From positions 1-64,000 of the forward strand of contig SVEZ01000016.1 in NCBI GenBank assembly GCA_015057115.1: a DNA stretch of 64,000 nt, given 5' to 3'. Origin of the DNA: Lachnospiraceae bacterium (GTDB lineage: Bacteria > Bacillota > Clostridia > Lachnospirales > Lachnospiraceae). The position numbers and the translations under genes were made by a program. Below, in pieces: positions 42,129 through 51,731 of this stretch. How positions within the stretch are numbered: the stretch's first letter is position 1; every line of letters begins with the position of its first letter. The notes under the pieces are model-generated. The model ran no database searches, was not told where the DNA came from, and saw nothing but the letters and a program-made list of their open reading frames with translations.

Positions 42129-42980
42129 ATGGGACAGCAGTTATTGGGTAAGGAAGTAACCAAAGCGTTAAACGAACGCATCATGGGACAGGTAGAAGAG
42201 TGCAAGGCAAAAGGTGTAGAGCCTACTCTTTGCATCATTCGTGTGGGTGAAAATCCCAGCGATATTTCCTACGAAAAAGGTGCAACCAAGCGGTGCGAGA
42301 CTCTGGGAGTAAATTGCAAAAAGATTTTACTGCCGGAAGACGTAACCCAGGAGGAAGTGTTAAAGACCATTCAGGACGTAAACGAAGATAAGACCATTCA
42401 TGGCGTTTTATTGTTCCGTCCCCTTCCAAAGCACTTGAATCAGGCGGAGATTGAGAATGCTTTAGTAGCCGAAAAAGACGTGGACTGTATGACAGATCTT
42501 TCCATGTCCGGCGTTTTTACCGGCAAAAAGATTGGCTTCCCGCCATGTACTGCACAGGCATGTATTGAAATCTTAGATCATTACGGAATCGACTGTACCG
42601 GTAAGAGAGCAGTTGTCATCGGAAGAAGTTTGGTTATCGGTAAGCCGGTAGCTCAGATGTTACTGAAGAAAAATGCCACCGTAACCACCTGCCACACCAG
42701 AACTGTGGATATGCCATCTGTAACAAGAGAGGCAGATATCCTTGTGGTGGCAGCAGGAAAAGCCGGCGTGGTGGATGCATCTTTTGTAAAAGAAGGTCAG
42801 ATTGTAATTGATGTAGGAATCAATGTGAACGAAGAAGGAAAACTTTGCGGAGACGTACGTTTTGACGACGTGGAGCCGGTGGTAGATAAGATTACACCGG
42901 TACCCGGCGGCGTGGGAAGCGTTACCACATCCGTACTTTTATCCCATGTTGTGGAGGCAGCGCTTTTAACCTTAGCGTAA
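42129..42980 (+). CDS. folD: methylenetetrahydrofolate dehydrogenase / cyclohydrolase
   Basis: A 283-residue bifunctional FolD. It shows [16 protein letters not shown] with the catalytic Tyr and Lys, [13 protein letters not shown], the NADP-binding [21 protein letters not shown], and [19 protein letters not shown]. It oxidises 5,10-methylene-THF and hydrolyses the product to 10-formyl-THF, the formyl donor used by the next gene. Placement between the two enzymes is metabolically coherent. Confidence 0.97.
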   Translation: MGQQLLGKEVTKALNERIMGQVEECKAKGVEPTLCIIRVGENPSDISYEKGATKRCETLGVNCKKILLPEDVTQEEVLKTIQDVNEDKTIHGVLLFRPLPKHLNQAEIENALVAEKDVDCMTDLSMSGVFTGKKIGFPPCTAQACIEILDHYGIDCTGKRAVVIGRSLVIGKPVAQMLLKKNATVTTCHTRTVDMPSVTREADILVVAAGKAGVVDASFVKEGQIVIDVGINVNEEGKLCGDVRFDDVEPVVDKITPVPGGVGSVTTSVLLSHVVEAALLTLA

Positions 42981-43026
42981 AAGTGTGACCCCGGGGATTA
43001 CGATACCCGGGAAAGAGAGGATAAAA

Positions 43027-44202
43027 ATGAAAGAATTAGAATTAAAATATGGTTGTAACCCGAATCAGAAGCCTGCCAAGGTTTTCATGGAAGAAGGGGA
43101 ACTGCCCATTACCATTTTAAACGGAAAACCGGGATACATTAATCTGCTTGATGCTTTTAACGGCTGGCAGCTGGTAAAAGAATTAAAGGAAGCTACCGGA
43201 CTTGCGGCAGCAACTTCCTTTAAACATGTTTCTCCGGCAGGAGCTGCTGTTGGCGTGCCCCTTTCCGAAGTGGAAAAGAAGATTTATTGGGTATCCGATT
43301 TAGGAGACTTAAGTGAAGTTGCAACGGCTTATGCCAGAGCCAGAGGCGCAGACAGAATGTCTTCTTTTGGTGATTTTATCGCATTATCCGATGTGTGCGA
43401 CGTAGATACTGCCCGTATTATCAAGCGAGAGGTTTCCGACGGCATCATTGCTCCGGGCTTTGAGCCGGAGGCATTGGAGATGTTAAAAGGCAAAAAGAAA
43501 GGCAACTACTGCATCTTACAGATGGATCCGAATTATGTACCGGCTGAGATTGAGCATAAGCAGGTATTTGGTGTGACTTTTGAGCAGGGAAGAAATAACT
43601 TGAAGATGGAAAAATCTCTTTTGGAAAATGTTGTGACCGATAACAAGGAGATTCCGGATAGCGCGAAGCGTGATCTGTTGATTGCTTTAATCACATTGAA
43701 ATATACCCAGAGCAATTCTGTTTGCTATGTAAAGGGTGGACAGGCCATCGGTATCGGGGCAGGCCAGCAGAGCCGTATCCACTGTACCCGTCTGGCAGGT
43801 CAGAAGGCAGACAACTGGTTCTTGCGTCAGTCTGAAAAAGTGCTGAATCTTCCGTTTAAGGAGGGACTTGGTCGTGCTGACAGAGACAACTGTATCGATG
43901 TATATATGGGCGACGAGTGCATGGACGTGTTGGCAGATGGTTGCTGGGAACGCTATTTTAGCGAAAAACCGGCAGAGTTTACCAGAGAAGAGAAAAGAGC
44001 CTGGCTTGATACTTTACAGGACGTGGCTCTCGGTTCCGACGCATTTTTCCCATTTGGAGACAATGTGGAGCGTGCGCACAAAAGTGGCGTAAAATACATT
44101 GCACAGCCGGGTGGATCTGTCCGGGATGACAATGTAATTGAAACCTGTAACAAATATGATATGGCGATGGCATTTACCGGAATCCGGTTATTCCATCATT
44201 AG
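43027..44202 (+). CDS. AICAR formyltransferase, stand-alone (PurH C-terminal type)
   Basis: A 391-residue protein containing only the transformylase half. [61 protein letters not shown], and [16 protein letters not shown] are AICARFT landmarks, including the catalytic Lys-His pair. It transfers the formyl group from 10-formyl-THF to AICAR. ATG 43027 follows GAGAGG. The cyclohydrolase partner is the gene at 41355. Confidence 0.93.
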   Translation: MKELELKYGCNPNQKPAKVFMEEGELPITILNGKPGYINLLDAFNGWQLVKELKEATGLAAATSFKHVSPAGAAVGVPLSEVEKKIYWVSDLGDLSEVATAYARARGADRMSSFGDFIALSDVCDVDTARIIKREVSDGIIAPGFEPEALEMLKGKKKGNYCILQMDPNYVPAEIEHKQVFGVTFEQGRNNLKMEKSLLENVVTDNKEIPDSAKRDLLIALITLKYTQSNSVCYVKGGQAIGIGAGQQSRIHCTRLAGQKADNWFLRQSEKVLNLPFKEGLGRADRDNCIDVYMGDECMDVLADGCWERYFSEKPAEFTREEKRAWLDTLQDVALGSDAFFPFGDNVERAHKSGVKYIAQPGGSVRDDNVIETCNKYDMAMAFTGIRLFHH

Positions 44203-44210
44203 AAAAGGAT

Positions 44211-44239
44211 AAGGGCGTGCCGTGGGTGCGCCCTTTTTT
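44211..44239 (+). terminator. terminator of the purine operon
   Basis: AAGGGCGTGC / GTGCGCCCTT with TTTT following. Confidence 0.8.
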
Positions 44240-44278
44240 GCCCATGACAGAGCGAAGTATCGTATGAAGGGAGAAAGT

Positions 44279-44941
44279 ATGTTAGACATTATTTTAGTGG
44301 AAGACAATGAAGAGATTGGAAATTTGCTTTGCGATTTTTTGCGAAAGGAAAATTACGTGGTGAGTGTTGCAAAAACCGGGGAAGCAGCCCTGAATCTGTT
44401 TGAACGTTACGGGGCGAAGCTAATCATCTTGGATTTGATGTTGCCGGGAATGGACGGCTTTGCAGTGTGCTCCAAAATCCGGGAAAGCTCCAATGCCCAC
44501 ATTATGATTGCCAGTGCCAAAACTGCCAAGGATGATAAGCTAAAGGGCCTGGGACTTGGAGCGGACGATTACATTGAAAAGCCCTATGATATTGATATTC
44601 TTCTTGCCAAGATACGTGGCATTTTTAAAAGAAAGTATGCTTTAGAGGAACTTATTTGCGGGGACATTCGGCTAAATACGGTCACAAACAGTATTTTTGT
44701 AAAAGAAAAGGCAGTGGATGCCACAATCAAGGAATACGAATTATTGAAGTTTTTTATGGAAAATCAAGGTGTTACTCTGAAGAAGGAATACCTTTTTAAT
44801 ACAATCTGGGGAAGTGACAGCGAGTCGGAGTTACAGACTTTGACGGTGCATGTAAAGTGGCTTCGAGAAAAAGTAGAAGAAGACCCAAAACATCCGAAAC
44901 ATATTTTGACGGAGTGGGGAGTGGGGTATCGGTTTGAGTAG
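44279..44941 (+). CDS. OmpR-family response regulator
   Basis: A 220-residue regulator. The receiver has LVEDNEEI, phospho-acceptor Asp in LILDLMLPGMDG, and IEKPYD (Lys). The C-terminal winged helix includes LTVHVKWLREKVEEDP and TEWGVGYRF. ATG 44279 has AAGGGAG upstream. The kinase gene overlaps its end by 8 bases. Such pairs usually control an FtsX-type ABC exporter; one lies 4.4 kb downstream. Confidence 0.95.
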   Translation: MLDIILVEDNEEIGNLLCDFLRKENYVVSVAKTGEAALNLFERYGAKLIILDLMLPGMDGFAVCSKIRESSNAHIMIASAKTAKDDKLKGLGLGADDYIEKPYDIDILLAKIRGIFKRKYALEELICGDIRLNTVTNSIFVKEKAVDATIKEYELLKFFMENQGVTLKKEYLFNTIWGSDSESELQTLTVHVKWLREKVEEDPKHPKHILTEWGVGYRFE

Positions 44942-46157
44942 ATATAGAAAATTTGCGGGTTTCATTATAGCGATAGAATGCGTAATCATTCTTTGTGCAA
45001 ATGTGTGGCTGGCGGGTGCAAGTGAGGCTTTGGCAGGACGGATGTATGAGGTGGAGATTAGCCGGGTGGTGAATCGCATGGAAGCCGGGGAGAGCATACA
45101 GCAGATAGACTTAGCTGAGTATCCACATATCATCAGTGTGCAGGAGTTTCGGCCTACGGAGCGAATAAAAGAGCCCTATACAGTTGAAGAAGTGAAGGGG
45201 AAGCTGTACCAATTTGCTTATCGGCAGGAAACATCAAACAAACTGCAAATTGCAATGAATGCAGTATTGGGCGTTATGGTGGCGGTTACCGCTTTTATCC
45301 TGTGGTATCTGGGGAAAAAGGTAATTCGTCCCTTTGATAATATAAGAGAACTTCCCATAGAACTTTCCAAGGGGAATCTGACGGTACCTATTCCGGAAGA
45401 AAAAAGTAAATATTTTGGTCGATTCCTTTGGGGAATGGACATGCTCCGAGAAAAATTGGAGGATGATAAGGCAAGAGAACTTTCTTTATTGAAAGAGCGG
45501 AAGACCTTAATTTTATCCCTTTCGCACGATGTGAAAACACCGCTTTCTGCCATTGACTTATATACGAAAGCGCTGAAAAACAACCTGTATCAAGAGGAAG
45601 AAAAGCGCATAGAAGCCATGGAAGGAATCGAAAAGAACGCAGCGGAAATCAAGGAGTACGTCAATGCCATCGTGCATGCTTCTAGGAACGAGATTATGTC
45701 CTTTAAGGTGCAGAATGGGGAAGTGTATCTGCGAAGTATTTTAGATGAAATAAAGACTTACTATCAGGAAAAATTAAAGCTGAACCGGACAGATTTTACC
45801 ATACAGAAAACGGAAAATTGCCTTGTCCATGGAGATAAAGACCGTATTGTGGAGGTTTTGCAAAATATAATGGAAAACGCTATCAAATACGGAGACGGAA
45901 ACAGGATTTCCATTACAGTAGATGAAGAGGAAAACTGCAAACTGATTTTAGTGGAAAACACCGGCTGTCAATTGAAGGAAGAAGAATTGCCTCAGCTTTT
46001 TGATTCCTTTTACCGGGGAAGCAACAGTGCCAATATTGCAGGAAGCGGTTTGGGACTCTACATCTGCAAAGAGCTGATGCATCAGATGGATGGTGAGATT
46101 TTCGCGAAAATAAGCGGCGGAAGCTTTGGGGTTACGCTGGTGTTGAAGAAAGTGTAG
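44934..46157 (+). CDS. sensor histidine kinase
   Basis: A 407-residue membrane kinase. TTG start 44934 overlaps the regulator stop. Two membrane segments (~8-28 and ~103-123) flank a ~75-residue external sensor loop, then a HAMP-like linker, the H box (LSLSHDVKTPLSAIDL), the N box (NIMENAIKYGDG) and the G box (GSGLGLYICKEL). The short external loop suggests a sensor that responds to envelope stress or antimicrobial peptides, often through a partner transporter; that is inference. Confidence 0.95.
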   Translation: MSRYRKFAGFIIAIECVIILCANVWLAGASEALAGRMYEVEISRVVNRMEAGESIQQIDLAEYPHIISVQEFRPTERIKEPYTVEEVKGKLYQFAYRQETSNKLQIAMNAVLGVMVAVTAFILWYLGKKVIRPFDNIRELPIELSKGNLTVPIPEEKSKYFGRFLWGMDMLREKLEDDKARELSLLKERKTLILSLSHDVKTPLSAIDLYTKALKNNLYQEEEKRIEAMEGIEKNAAEIKEYVNAIVHASRNEIMSFKVQNGEVYLRSILDEIKTYYQEKLKLNRTDFTIQKTENCLVHGDKDRIVEVLQNIMENAIKYGDGNRISITVDEEENCKLILVENTGCQLKEEELPQLFDSFYRGSNSANIAGSGLGLYICKELMHQMDGEIFAKISGGSFGVTLVLKKV

Positions 46158-46204
46158 TACAATTTAAAGAATGTGAATTATTGTGGAAGAGTAGCTGGTT
46201 TCTG

Positions 46205-46242
46205 TTTACAATGTACTAATGTTGTGTTACGATATTAGTACA
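46205..46242 (+). promoter_or_regulatory. promoter and autoregulatory operator of the DinJ/YafQ module
   Basis: TTTACA (46205-46210), 17 bases, TACGAT (46228-46233). A perfect 9-bp inverted repeat TGTACTAAT (46212-46220) / ATTAGTACA (46234-46242) covers the promoter, as expected for antitoxin autorepression. Confidence 0.8.
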
Positions 46243-46257
46243 AAAGGAGGTGCGATT

Positions 46258-46515
46258 ATGAGTAGTACAATTACAGTTCGAGTTGATGATAGAATAAAAA
46301 AAGAAGCAAGCAATATCTTCAAGGAAGTTGGAATGGATATGACAACAGCAATTAATGTATATTTGAAGCAGGTAATAAGAAGTAATGGTATTCCATTTCC
46401 TATAACAGCGGATGTTCCAAATGCAGTTACAGTTAAAGCAATACAAGAGGCGGAAAGAGGAGAGATGGCATCCTTTTCATCGATAGAAGCGCTTATGGAG
46501 GACTTAAATGATTAA
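46258..46515 (+). CDS. RelB/DinJ-family antitoxin
   Basis: An 85-residue ribbon-helix-helix protein: TITVRVDDRIKKEASNIFKE then MDMTTAINVYLKQVIRSNGI. The C-terminal part (EAERGEMASFSSIEALMEDL) is the toxin-binding region. ATG 46258 has AAAGGAGG. It overlaps the toxin gene by 8 bases and binds the palindrome in its own promoter by inference. Confidence 0.9.
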   Translation: MSSTITVRVDDRIKKEASNIFKEVGMDMTTAINVYLKQVIRSNGIPFPITADVPNAVTVKAIQEAERGEMASFSSIEALMEDLND

Positions 46516-46795
46516 GGAAATCAAGCGTACATCCCAGTTCAAGAAAGACTATAAAAAGGCAATCAAGAGTGGCTGCAAGGAAGAGGATTTCAGAGAGGTA
46601 TTAGAGTATTTGGTAGAACAGAAGCCGTTGCCGGAAAAATATTATGATCATAAGCTGGCAGATTCCAGGGACTATAAAAATGTTAGAGAATGCCATATAT
46701 ATCCGGATTGGCTACTCGTTTATAGAATATATAAGGAGGCCTTGATTCTAGAATTGGTGAGAACAGGACCGCATAGTGAGCTGTTTAGAAAATAA
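46508..46795 (+). CDS. YafQ/RelE-family mRNA interferase toxin
   Basis: A 95-residue toxin: IKRTSQFKKDYKKAIKSG at the N-terminus, LADSRDYKNVRECHIYPDWLL split across the core, and ELVRTGPHSELF at the end. His and Asp residues of the YafQ active site (ECHIYPDW, TGPHSELF) are present. It cuts mRNA on the ribosome and is neutralised by the antitoxin encoded just upstream. Confidence 0.93.
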   Translation: MIKEIKRTSQFKKDYKKAIKSGCKEEDFREVLEYLVEQKPLPEKYYDHKLADSRDYKNVRECHIYPDWLLVYRIYKEALILELVRTGPHSELFRK

Positions 46796-46843
46796 AACAA
46801 GTAAAGAAATGTTGTATGTCGAACGAGTATGCAAATAAGGATT

Positions 46844-46878
46844 AGTAGTCGGGGGATTATGCAAATCCCCCGACTACT
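46844..46878. terminator. perfect 15-bp hairpin between convergent genes
   Basis: AGTAGTCGGGGGATT / AATCCCCCGACTACT around ATGCA. No T-run, but the stem is very strong and separates the toxin gene from the opposite Ig-domain gene. Confidence 0.8.
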
Positions 46879-46882
46879 CGAT

Positions 46883-48171
46883 TTAGTATACTTTGATTCG
46901 GCAGGTCGCTGTGCAACCACTTTTCATTTTTAGGGTTATAGTGGTGGTGCCTCTTTTGCGCGCAGTAATTTTACCGTTGTGGTTTACAGTTGCAATGCGT
47001 CGATTTGAACTTTTGAAAAACAGGACACGGTCACCTTCACATTTGCGCACAATTTTTAGCGTAGCAGTTCGTCCCCTTTTTACTTTCATGGAGCGTTTAT
47101 TTAATGAAACGGATGAGGGGAGTTTTGATAACGTATGGATTTTTTTATCACCGCAGATGCTACACTGCTGTGTCTCTTCGCCTTTTTCAAAAATTGTTGG
47201 TTTAATGGTGATAACCCATTCGCCAAAATTATGTTCAGTTTTTGGTATAACAGTATCTTGTGTTTGACCACAACGGGTGCATTTGTCTCGAAGATATCCT
47301 GCATGGTGGCAGTCAGCATCTTGTTTAGTATAGAACTGAAAGTCGTGACCGAGTTTTGATATCGCTTCTGTTTTTGTCTTTCCGCAATTTAAGCAGGTTA
47401 GTTCTTTTTTCCATCATATAGACAAGTGGGTTGCGTCAGTATTTTTTCGGACCACGAGTGGGTTAGAAAAACGTTGAAATTCATAACGTCTGTTGCTGTT
47501 CCGTTAATATACACAGTTAAAGAATGAAAGCCAGGTGTACTGAAATAAATCGAGTAGCCTGGTGAGTATACGCCCCATGAACCAATGGTGATGGAAGATG
47601 CGCCAGCAAAAATATATGACATAGCAGGATCATCAGAAGTGAATGTTACGGTATCGGTTTGCTTACAGTTTATGCTAACAGTTGTATCGCCCATACAAGT
47701 TGAGACGGTAGGCTTTTCAAGTTTTGGGGTTGCCTCGGTTTTTTGTTCGCCACAAAAAGTACATGTGTATTTCTTTTCCCCTGGTTCTAAGTAAGTAGCA
47801 GTTTTAGAAACATAGCCTTCGTTCCAAGAATGAGATGGGTTAACAGTTACATTTCGTTCAAGTCGTTGTTTGCCGTTACAGTATTCAATTAATTTGTGTT
47901 GTCCGGCGGTGCTAAATCTGATAAAAAAATAGTCGACATAGTTTCCGGTGGTTGAAGACCATTCGGACTTGACTTTTTCGTAAGTCATACCCAAATCATC
48001 GGATTCAAAAGTAAGGATGTCGTCTTCATTTTGGTGTGAAATAAGAGTCGTGGTACCGCCGATACAGAAAGCGTAAAGACTTACAGCGTTTGAGTGTATG
48101 GATGGCCACCCTAATACACCTAAAAGAAGCGATATGATAGAAATACAAGCTATTGCTTTTTTGAGTTTCAT
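46883..48171 (-). pseudogene. exported Cys-module and Ig-like protein, interrupted by a -1 frameshift
   Basis: Frame 0 starts MKLKKAIACISIISLLLG (signal peptide) and stops at 47398 after 257 residues. A -1 shift at the slippery heptamer A_AAA_AAG (47410-47404) restores an open frame to 46883, giving about 429 residues. The restored part continues the repeat pattern: CTFCGEQKTEA in frame 0, then CLNCGKTKTEA, CTRCGQTQDTV, CSICGDKKIHT, ending in a Big_2-like domain (RIATVNHNGKITARKRGTTT). So the frames belong to one gene. It may be a recent homopolymer mutation, a sequencing error, or programmed frameshifting. A TTGTGC-N17-TACAAT promoter (48215-48243) and GGGAGG precede it. Confidence 0.8.
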
Positions 48172-48490
48172 AACAAATAGACCTCCCTTGACATTATTTG
48201 TAATTGTTTAGAAAATTGTATTTACACAGTAATAGTAGCACAATTTTACATGGTTGTGAAGAAAAAATCTAGTTTCGAAAAAAGTACTTATTGGGGGCGA
48301 AATATGTCAAAATGTGTTTTATAGTTTCGAATGCCGTGAAATAAGACGGAGGATAATGGATTAAATTCAAAAAAACTTCATAAAAAGTTAGGGGTGTCTG
48401 GTTGAAAAGTGTACGGTTTTTTAATATAATTATATTACAAACAACTTATGGTTTAATATATTTGTATTCGCATAGAAGGAGGCGATAATT
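48172..48490. other. divergent intergenic region with two promoters
   Basis: It holds the minus-strand promoter TTGTGC/TACAAT (48215-48243) of the Ig-domain gene and the plus-strand promoter TTGAAA/TATAAT (48402-48430) of the PIN module. Between them lies A/T-rich sequence without a gene. Confidence 0.7.
48402..48430 (+). promoter_or_regulatory. promoter of the DinJ-like/PIN module
   Basis: TTGAAA (48402-48407), a 17-base spacer, TATAAT (48425-48430). Confidence 0.8.
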
Positions 48491-48790
48491 ATGGCAGAAC
48501 AAGTTCTTATTCAATTTAGGGCAGATAAGGCATTGAAACAAGAAGTTTCAGACATTTATAATCAGTTGGGAATGGATTTGCCAACGGCGTTTCGGATGTT
48601 TATGGCAAAAAGCAAACAAGTACGGGGGCTGCCATTTGAAGCAGTATTGCCGGAAGAAAATACAAAGAGAGAAGAGTTTAGAATGGCATTTCAGAAACTG
48701 CGTGAAGAAGCGGCGGAACTTCCGGAAATGACATTGGAAGAGATTAATGCGGAAATTGAATCGGCAAGAGCAGAACGAAAGAGGGGCTAA
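48491..48790 (+). CDS. RelB/DinJ-like antitoxin of a PIN-toxin module
   Basis: A 99-residue RHH-type protein: VLIQFRADKALKQEVSDIYN, then MDLPTAFRMFMAKSKQVRGL. The C-terminal half is a charged helix (EEFRMAFQKLREEAAELPEM; INAEIESARAERKRG). AGGAGG precedes it. The toxin gene follows after 3 bases. DinJ-like antitoxins normally pair with YafQ, so pairing with a PIN domain is a mixed arrangement. Confidence 0.85.
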   Translation: MAEQVLIQFRADKALKQEVSDIYNQLGMDLPTAFRMFMAKSKQVRGLPFEAVLPEENTKREEFRMAFQKLREEAAELPEMTLEEINAEIESARAERKRG

Positions 48791-48793
48791 TCT

Positions 48794-49204
48794 ATGGTTT
48801 ATGCCGTAATAGATACAAATGTTTTAGTATCAGCGTTGCTTACAAAGAATAGTGAGGCTGCAACAGTTAAAATATTTGATGCCATCGCAGATGGGATAAT
48901 AACACCACTTTACCATATGGAAATTTTGATGGAATATGAAGAAGTACTTAGCAGACCGAAGTTTCGTTTTAGTGAGGACGCGATATGGGATGTGCTCGGA
49001 ATGATAGTAAAGTGCGGTATAGAGGTGTTCCCAAGGTCGACTGGAGAGATTTTGATTGATATGGATGATTTGATTTTCTATGAAGTGGCAATGGAAAAGC
49101 GAGAGAGCGACTCTTTTCTTGTGACAGGAAATAAAAAGCATTATCCTGTACGGGATTTTATTGTCACTCCGGCGGAAATGATAGAAATAATTGAAAGGGT
49201 TTAA
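48794..49204 (+). CDS. PIN-domain ribonuclease toxin (COG1569-like)
   Basis: A 136-residue PIN protein. VIDTNVLVSALLTKN has the first catalytic Asp, EILMEYEEVLSRPKF the Glu, and ESDSFLVTGNKKHYP the last acidic pair (Asp in ESDSFLVTGN). PIN toxins cleave RNA, and the preceding gene is its likely antitoxin. Directly cotranscribed. Confidence 0.88.
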   Translation: MVYAVIDTNVLVSALLTKNSEAATVKIFDAIADGIITPLYHMEILMEYEEVLSRPKFRFSEDAIWDVLGMIVKCGIEVFPRSTGEILIDMDDLIFYEVAMEKRESDSFLVTGNKKHYPVRDFIVTPAEMIEIIERV

Positions 49205-49221
49205 TGCCTGGTAGTAGAAGA

Positions 49222-49252
49222 GTCCAGCCTTTATTTGGGGCTGGATTTTTCT
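49222..49252 (+). terminator. terminator of the PIN module
   Basis: TCCAGCC (49223-49229) / GGCTGGA (49239-49245), then TTTTT. Confidence 0.9.
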
Positions 49253-49344
49253 CAATTATAAAAATTAAAATGCATCATTTAAGGATTCTTTAATAATTGC
49301 CGCAGTATAGTAAGGATACGAAAACGAAAGAAGGGAGAACAATC

Positions 49345-51705
49345 ATGTACGTAAATATTTTGAAAAAAGATATGAAGCGGAAAAAAACCATGAACATCAT
49401 TCTGCTTCTATTTACGATTCTGGCGGCAATGTTCGTATCCAGCGGTCTTAGCAATATTGTGACAGTTATGAACGGAACCGATTATTTCCTGGACAAAGCA
49501 GGAATCGGCGACTACGAAATGGTGGTGCAAAACGATGGTGCCGAGATTGAGGAGATTTTGAAAAATTCAAAGCACGTAGAGGATTATAGGAAAGAAGAGT
49601 GTCTGTGGTTATCCAAGGACGAAATTACAGTTGCGGGAAAAGCCGTGGAAGTAAAAAACAATACCCTGGTGGTTCAGAAGGTGCAGAAAAGCGGAATTCA
49701 CTATTTTACACTGGATAATAAGGAACTGACTTCCGTAAAAAAGGGAGAAATCTACATTACCTCCGGATTTTTAAAGAAAAACAAAGCGAAGGTGGGAGAC
49801 AGAATCCGCATTCAGTCCCACGGAACCGACACAAATTATCGTATTGCGGGAGAAATCAAAGATGCTTTGTTGGGATCTGAAATGATGGGAAATACCAGAA
49901 TGCTCATCAGCGATAAAGAGTATGGGGACTACGATGGAACAGAGGCGTTAGGACCCTACGCGGGACGGATGTTTTACATCAATTCGGATAATGTAAAAGC
50001 TTTGCAGCAGGAGTTTTCCGGAGTTAGCGGTATTCTTTTTTCCGGAGACCGGAATCTCATAAAAACCAGCTATGTAATGGATATGATTATAGCCATGATT
50101 GTGCTGGCGTTAAGCGTATGTCTGGTGATGGTGTCCTTTGTGCTGTTGAAGTTCGTAATCACCTTTTCCATCAGCGAGGAATATCGAGAGATTGGTGTTA
50201 TGAAGGCCATCGGAATTAAAAACTTTAAAATACGAAGCCTTTTCATGATGAAATATTTGGGAATCGCAATTTTTGGAGGCGTGGCAGGATTTGGCTTTGG
50301 TATTCCTTTTGGAAATATGCTGCTTCGTACCGTTTCCCAAAAGATGGTGCTGGGAAATACTGTTGGAATTGGGCTAAATCTTTTGGGGGCAGCAGCGGTT
50401 GTGCTGATTATGAGTGGCTTTGCTTATCTTTGCACTGCCAAGGTGAAAAAAGCAACGCCGGTGGATGCAATCCGAAGTGGTCAGACCGGCGAGCGGTATA
50501 ACCGAAAATCAGCCTATTCCTTGAAAAAAGCACATTTTGGCAATGCGGCATATATGGCGCTTAACGATGTGTTAAGTGCGCCGAGACGGTTCGCAATTAT
50601 CGTTTTTTCCTTCTTCCTATGCTCTTTGTTTGTATTTGGAGTGGTGGAAGTGGCAGATACTATGAAAAGCGACACACTGATTTCCACTTTTACCAAGAAG
50701 TGTGATGTATATATAACGGATTCTAAATTGTTGAAAAAAGATTATTTATCTCCAGAGGGAGACGAAATGCTTGACCGGGATTTCCGGGATATGGAAAATG
50801 ATTTGGAAAAAATGGGAATGCCGGGAAAGGTTCACATGGAAGTGTGGTACAGCTATCCCATTACCATAAACGGAAAGAAAGTGTCAACTCTTTTCCAGCA
50901 AAATAAAAAGACCAAAGCATCCGAATATGAGTATACGGAAGGGTCGGCTCCGGAAAATGCGGGAGAAATCGCCATTACCTCAGCCATTGCCAAGGAGTTT
51001 GATATTGCTATCGGGGATAGGGTAGTTATCGATTTTGGAAGCGAGAAAAAGGAGTGCATCGTGTCAGGCTCCTTCCAAAGTATGAATCAGCTTGGAAAAG
51101 TGATTCGTTTGCACGAAGATGCGCCTACGGAAATGAAGCATGCCAGTGTTCTGATGGCATTTCAGATTGATTTTGACGACCATCCGGATGGAGCGGAAGT
51201 TGCAAAACGGATAAAAAAGATACAAAAATTCTATGATGTGGAAGATGTATTTGATGCAGCCGGCTTTTGCAGTGACTGTATTGGTGTGGCGGGTACTATG
51301 GACACAGTGGCAAAGCTTCTGCTATTGATTACCTGTATTGTTGTTATTTTGGTTACGGTTTTGATGGAGCGGTCCTTTATTCAGGATGAAACCAATCAGA
51401 TTGCCCTGTTAAAAGCTTTGGGATTTTCCAATCGCTTTGTATTAAAGTGGCACGTGCTTCGATTCTTACTGGTAACCCTGATTGCAGAAGGACTGGCGGT
51501 GCTTTTAACCTATCCGGTAACGAAGCTTTGGACAGATCCTATCTGGAATATGATGGGCGCTAATCACGTAGAGTATTGCTTCAATCCGGTATCTTTATTG
51601 GTGGTTTATCCGGGAGTGATTCTTGCAATCAGCCTTTTGGCGGTATTTTTCACCGGGCTTTACACCTATCGGATTAAGAGCAACAGTATAACGAATATGG
51701 AATAA
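49345..51705 (+). CDS. FtsX-like ABC transporter permease
   Basis: A 786-residue membrane protein with the usual BceB/MacB-related layout: one N-terminal membrane segment (NIILLLFTILAAMFVSSG), a ~220-residue extracellular domain, a cluster of three segments (~250-390, with REIGVMKAIGIKNFKIRSL coupling helix), a second segment and external domain (~435-650), and a last three-segment FtsX unit (QIALLKALGFSNRFVLKWH). ATG 49345 follows AAGGGAG. The ATPase gene follows after 26 bases. Efflux or sensing of peptides or lipids is inferred from family. Confidence 0.93.
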   Translation: MYVNILKKDMKRKKTMNIILLLFTILAAMFVSSGLSNIVTVMNGTDYFLDKAGIGDYEMVVQNDGAEIEEILKNSKHVEDYRKEECLWLSKDEITVAGKAVEVKNNTLVVQKVQKSGIHYFTLDNKELTSVKKGEIYITSGFLKKNKAKVGDRIRIQSHGTDTNYRIAGEIKDALLGSEMMGNTRMLISDKEYGDYDGTEALGPYAGRMFYINSDNVKALQQEFSGVSGILFSGDRNLIKTSYVMDMIIAMIVLALSVCLVMVSFVLLKFVITFSISEEYREIGVMKAIGIKNFKIRSLFMMKYLGIAIFGGVAGFGFGIPFGNMLLRTVSQKMVLGNTVGIGLNLLGAAAVVLIMSGFAYLCTAKVKKATPVDAIRSGQTGERYNRKSAYSLKKAHFGNAAYMALNDVLSAPRRFAIIVFSFFLCSLFVFGVVEVADTMKSDTLISTFTKKCDVYITDSKLLKKDYLSPEGDEMLDRDFRDMENDLEKMGMPGKVHMEVWYSYPITINGKKVSTLFQQNKKTKASEYEYTEGSAPENAGEIAITSAIAKEFDIAIGDRVVIDFGSEKKECIVSGSFQSMNQLGKVIRLHEDAPTEMKHASVLMAFQIDFDDHPDGAEVAKRIKKIQKFYDVEDVFDAAGFCSDCIGVAGTMDTVAKLLLLITCIVVILVTVLMERSFIQDETNQIALLKALGFSNRFVLKWHVLRFLLVTLIAEGLAVLLTYPVTKLWTDPIWNMMGANHVEYCFNPVSLLVVYPGVILAISLLAVFFTGLYTYRIKSNSITNME

Positions 51706-51731
51706 TTCCGGTTTGAGAAAGGAGAATTAAG

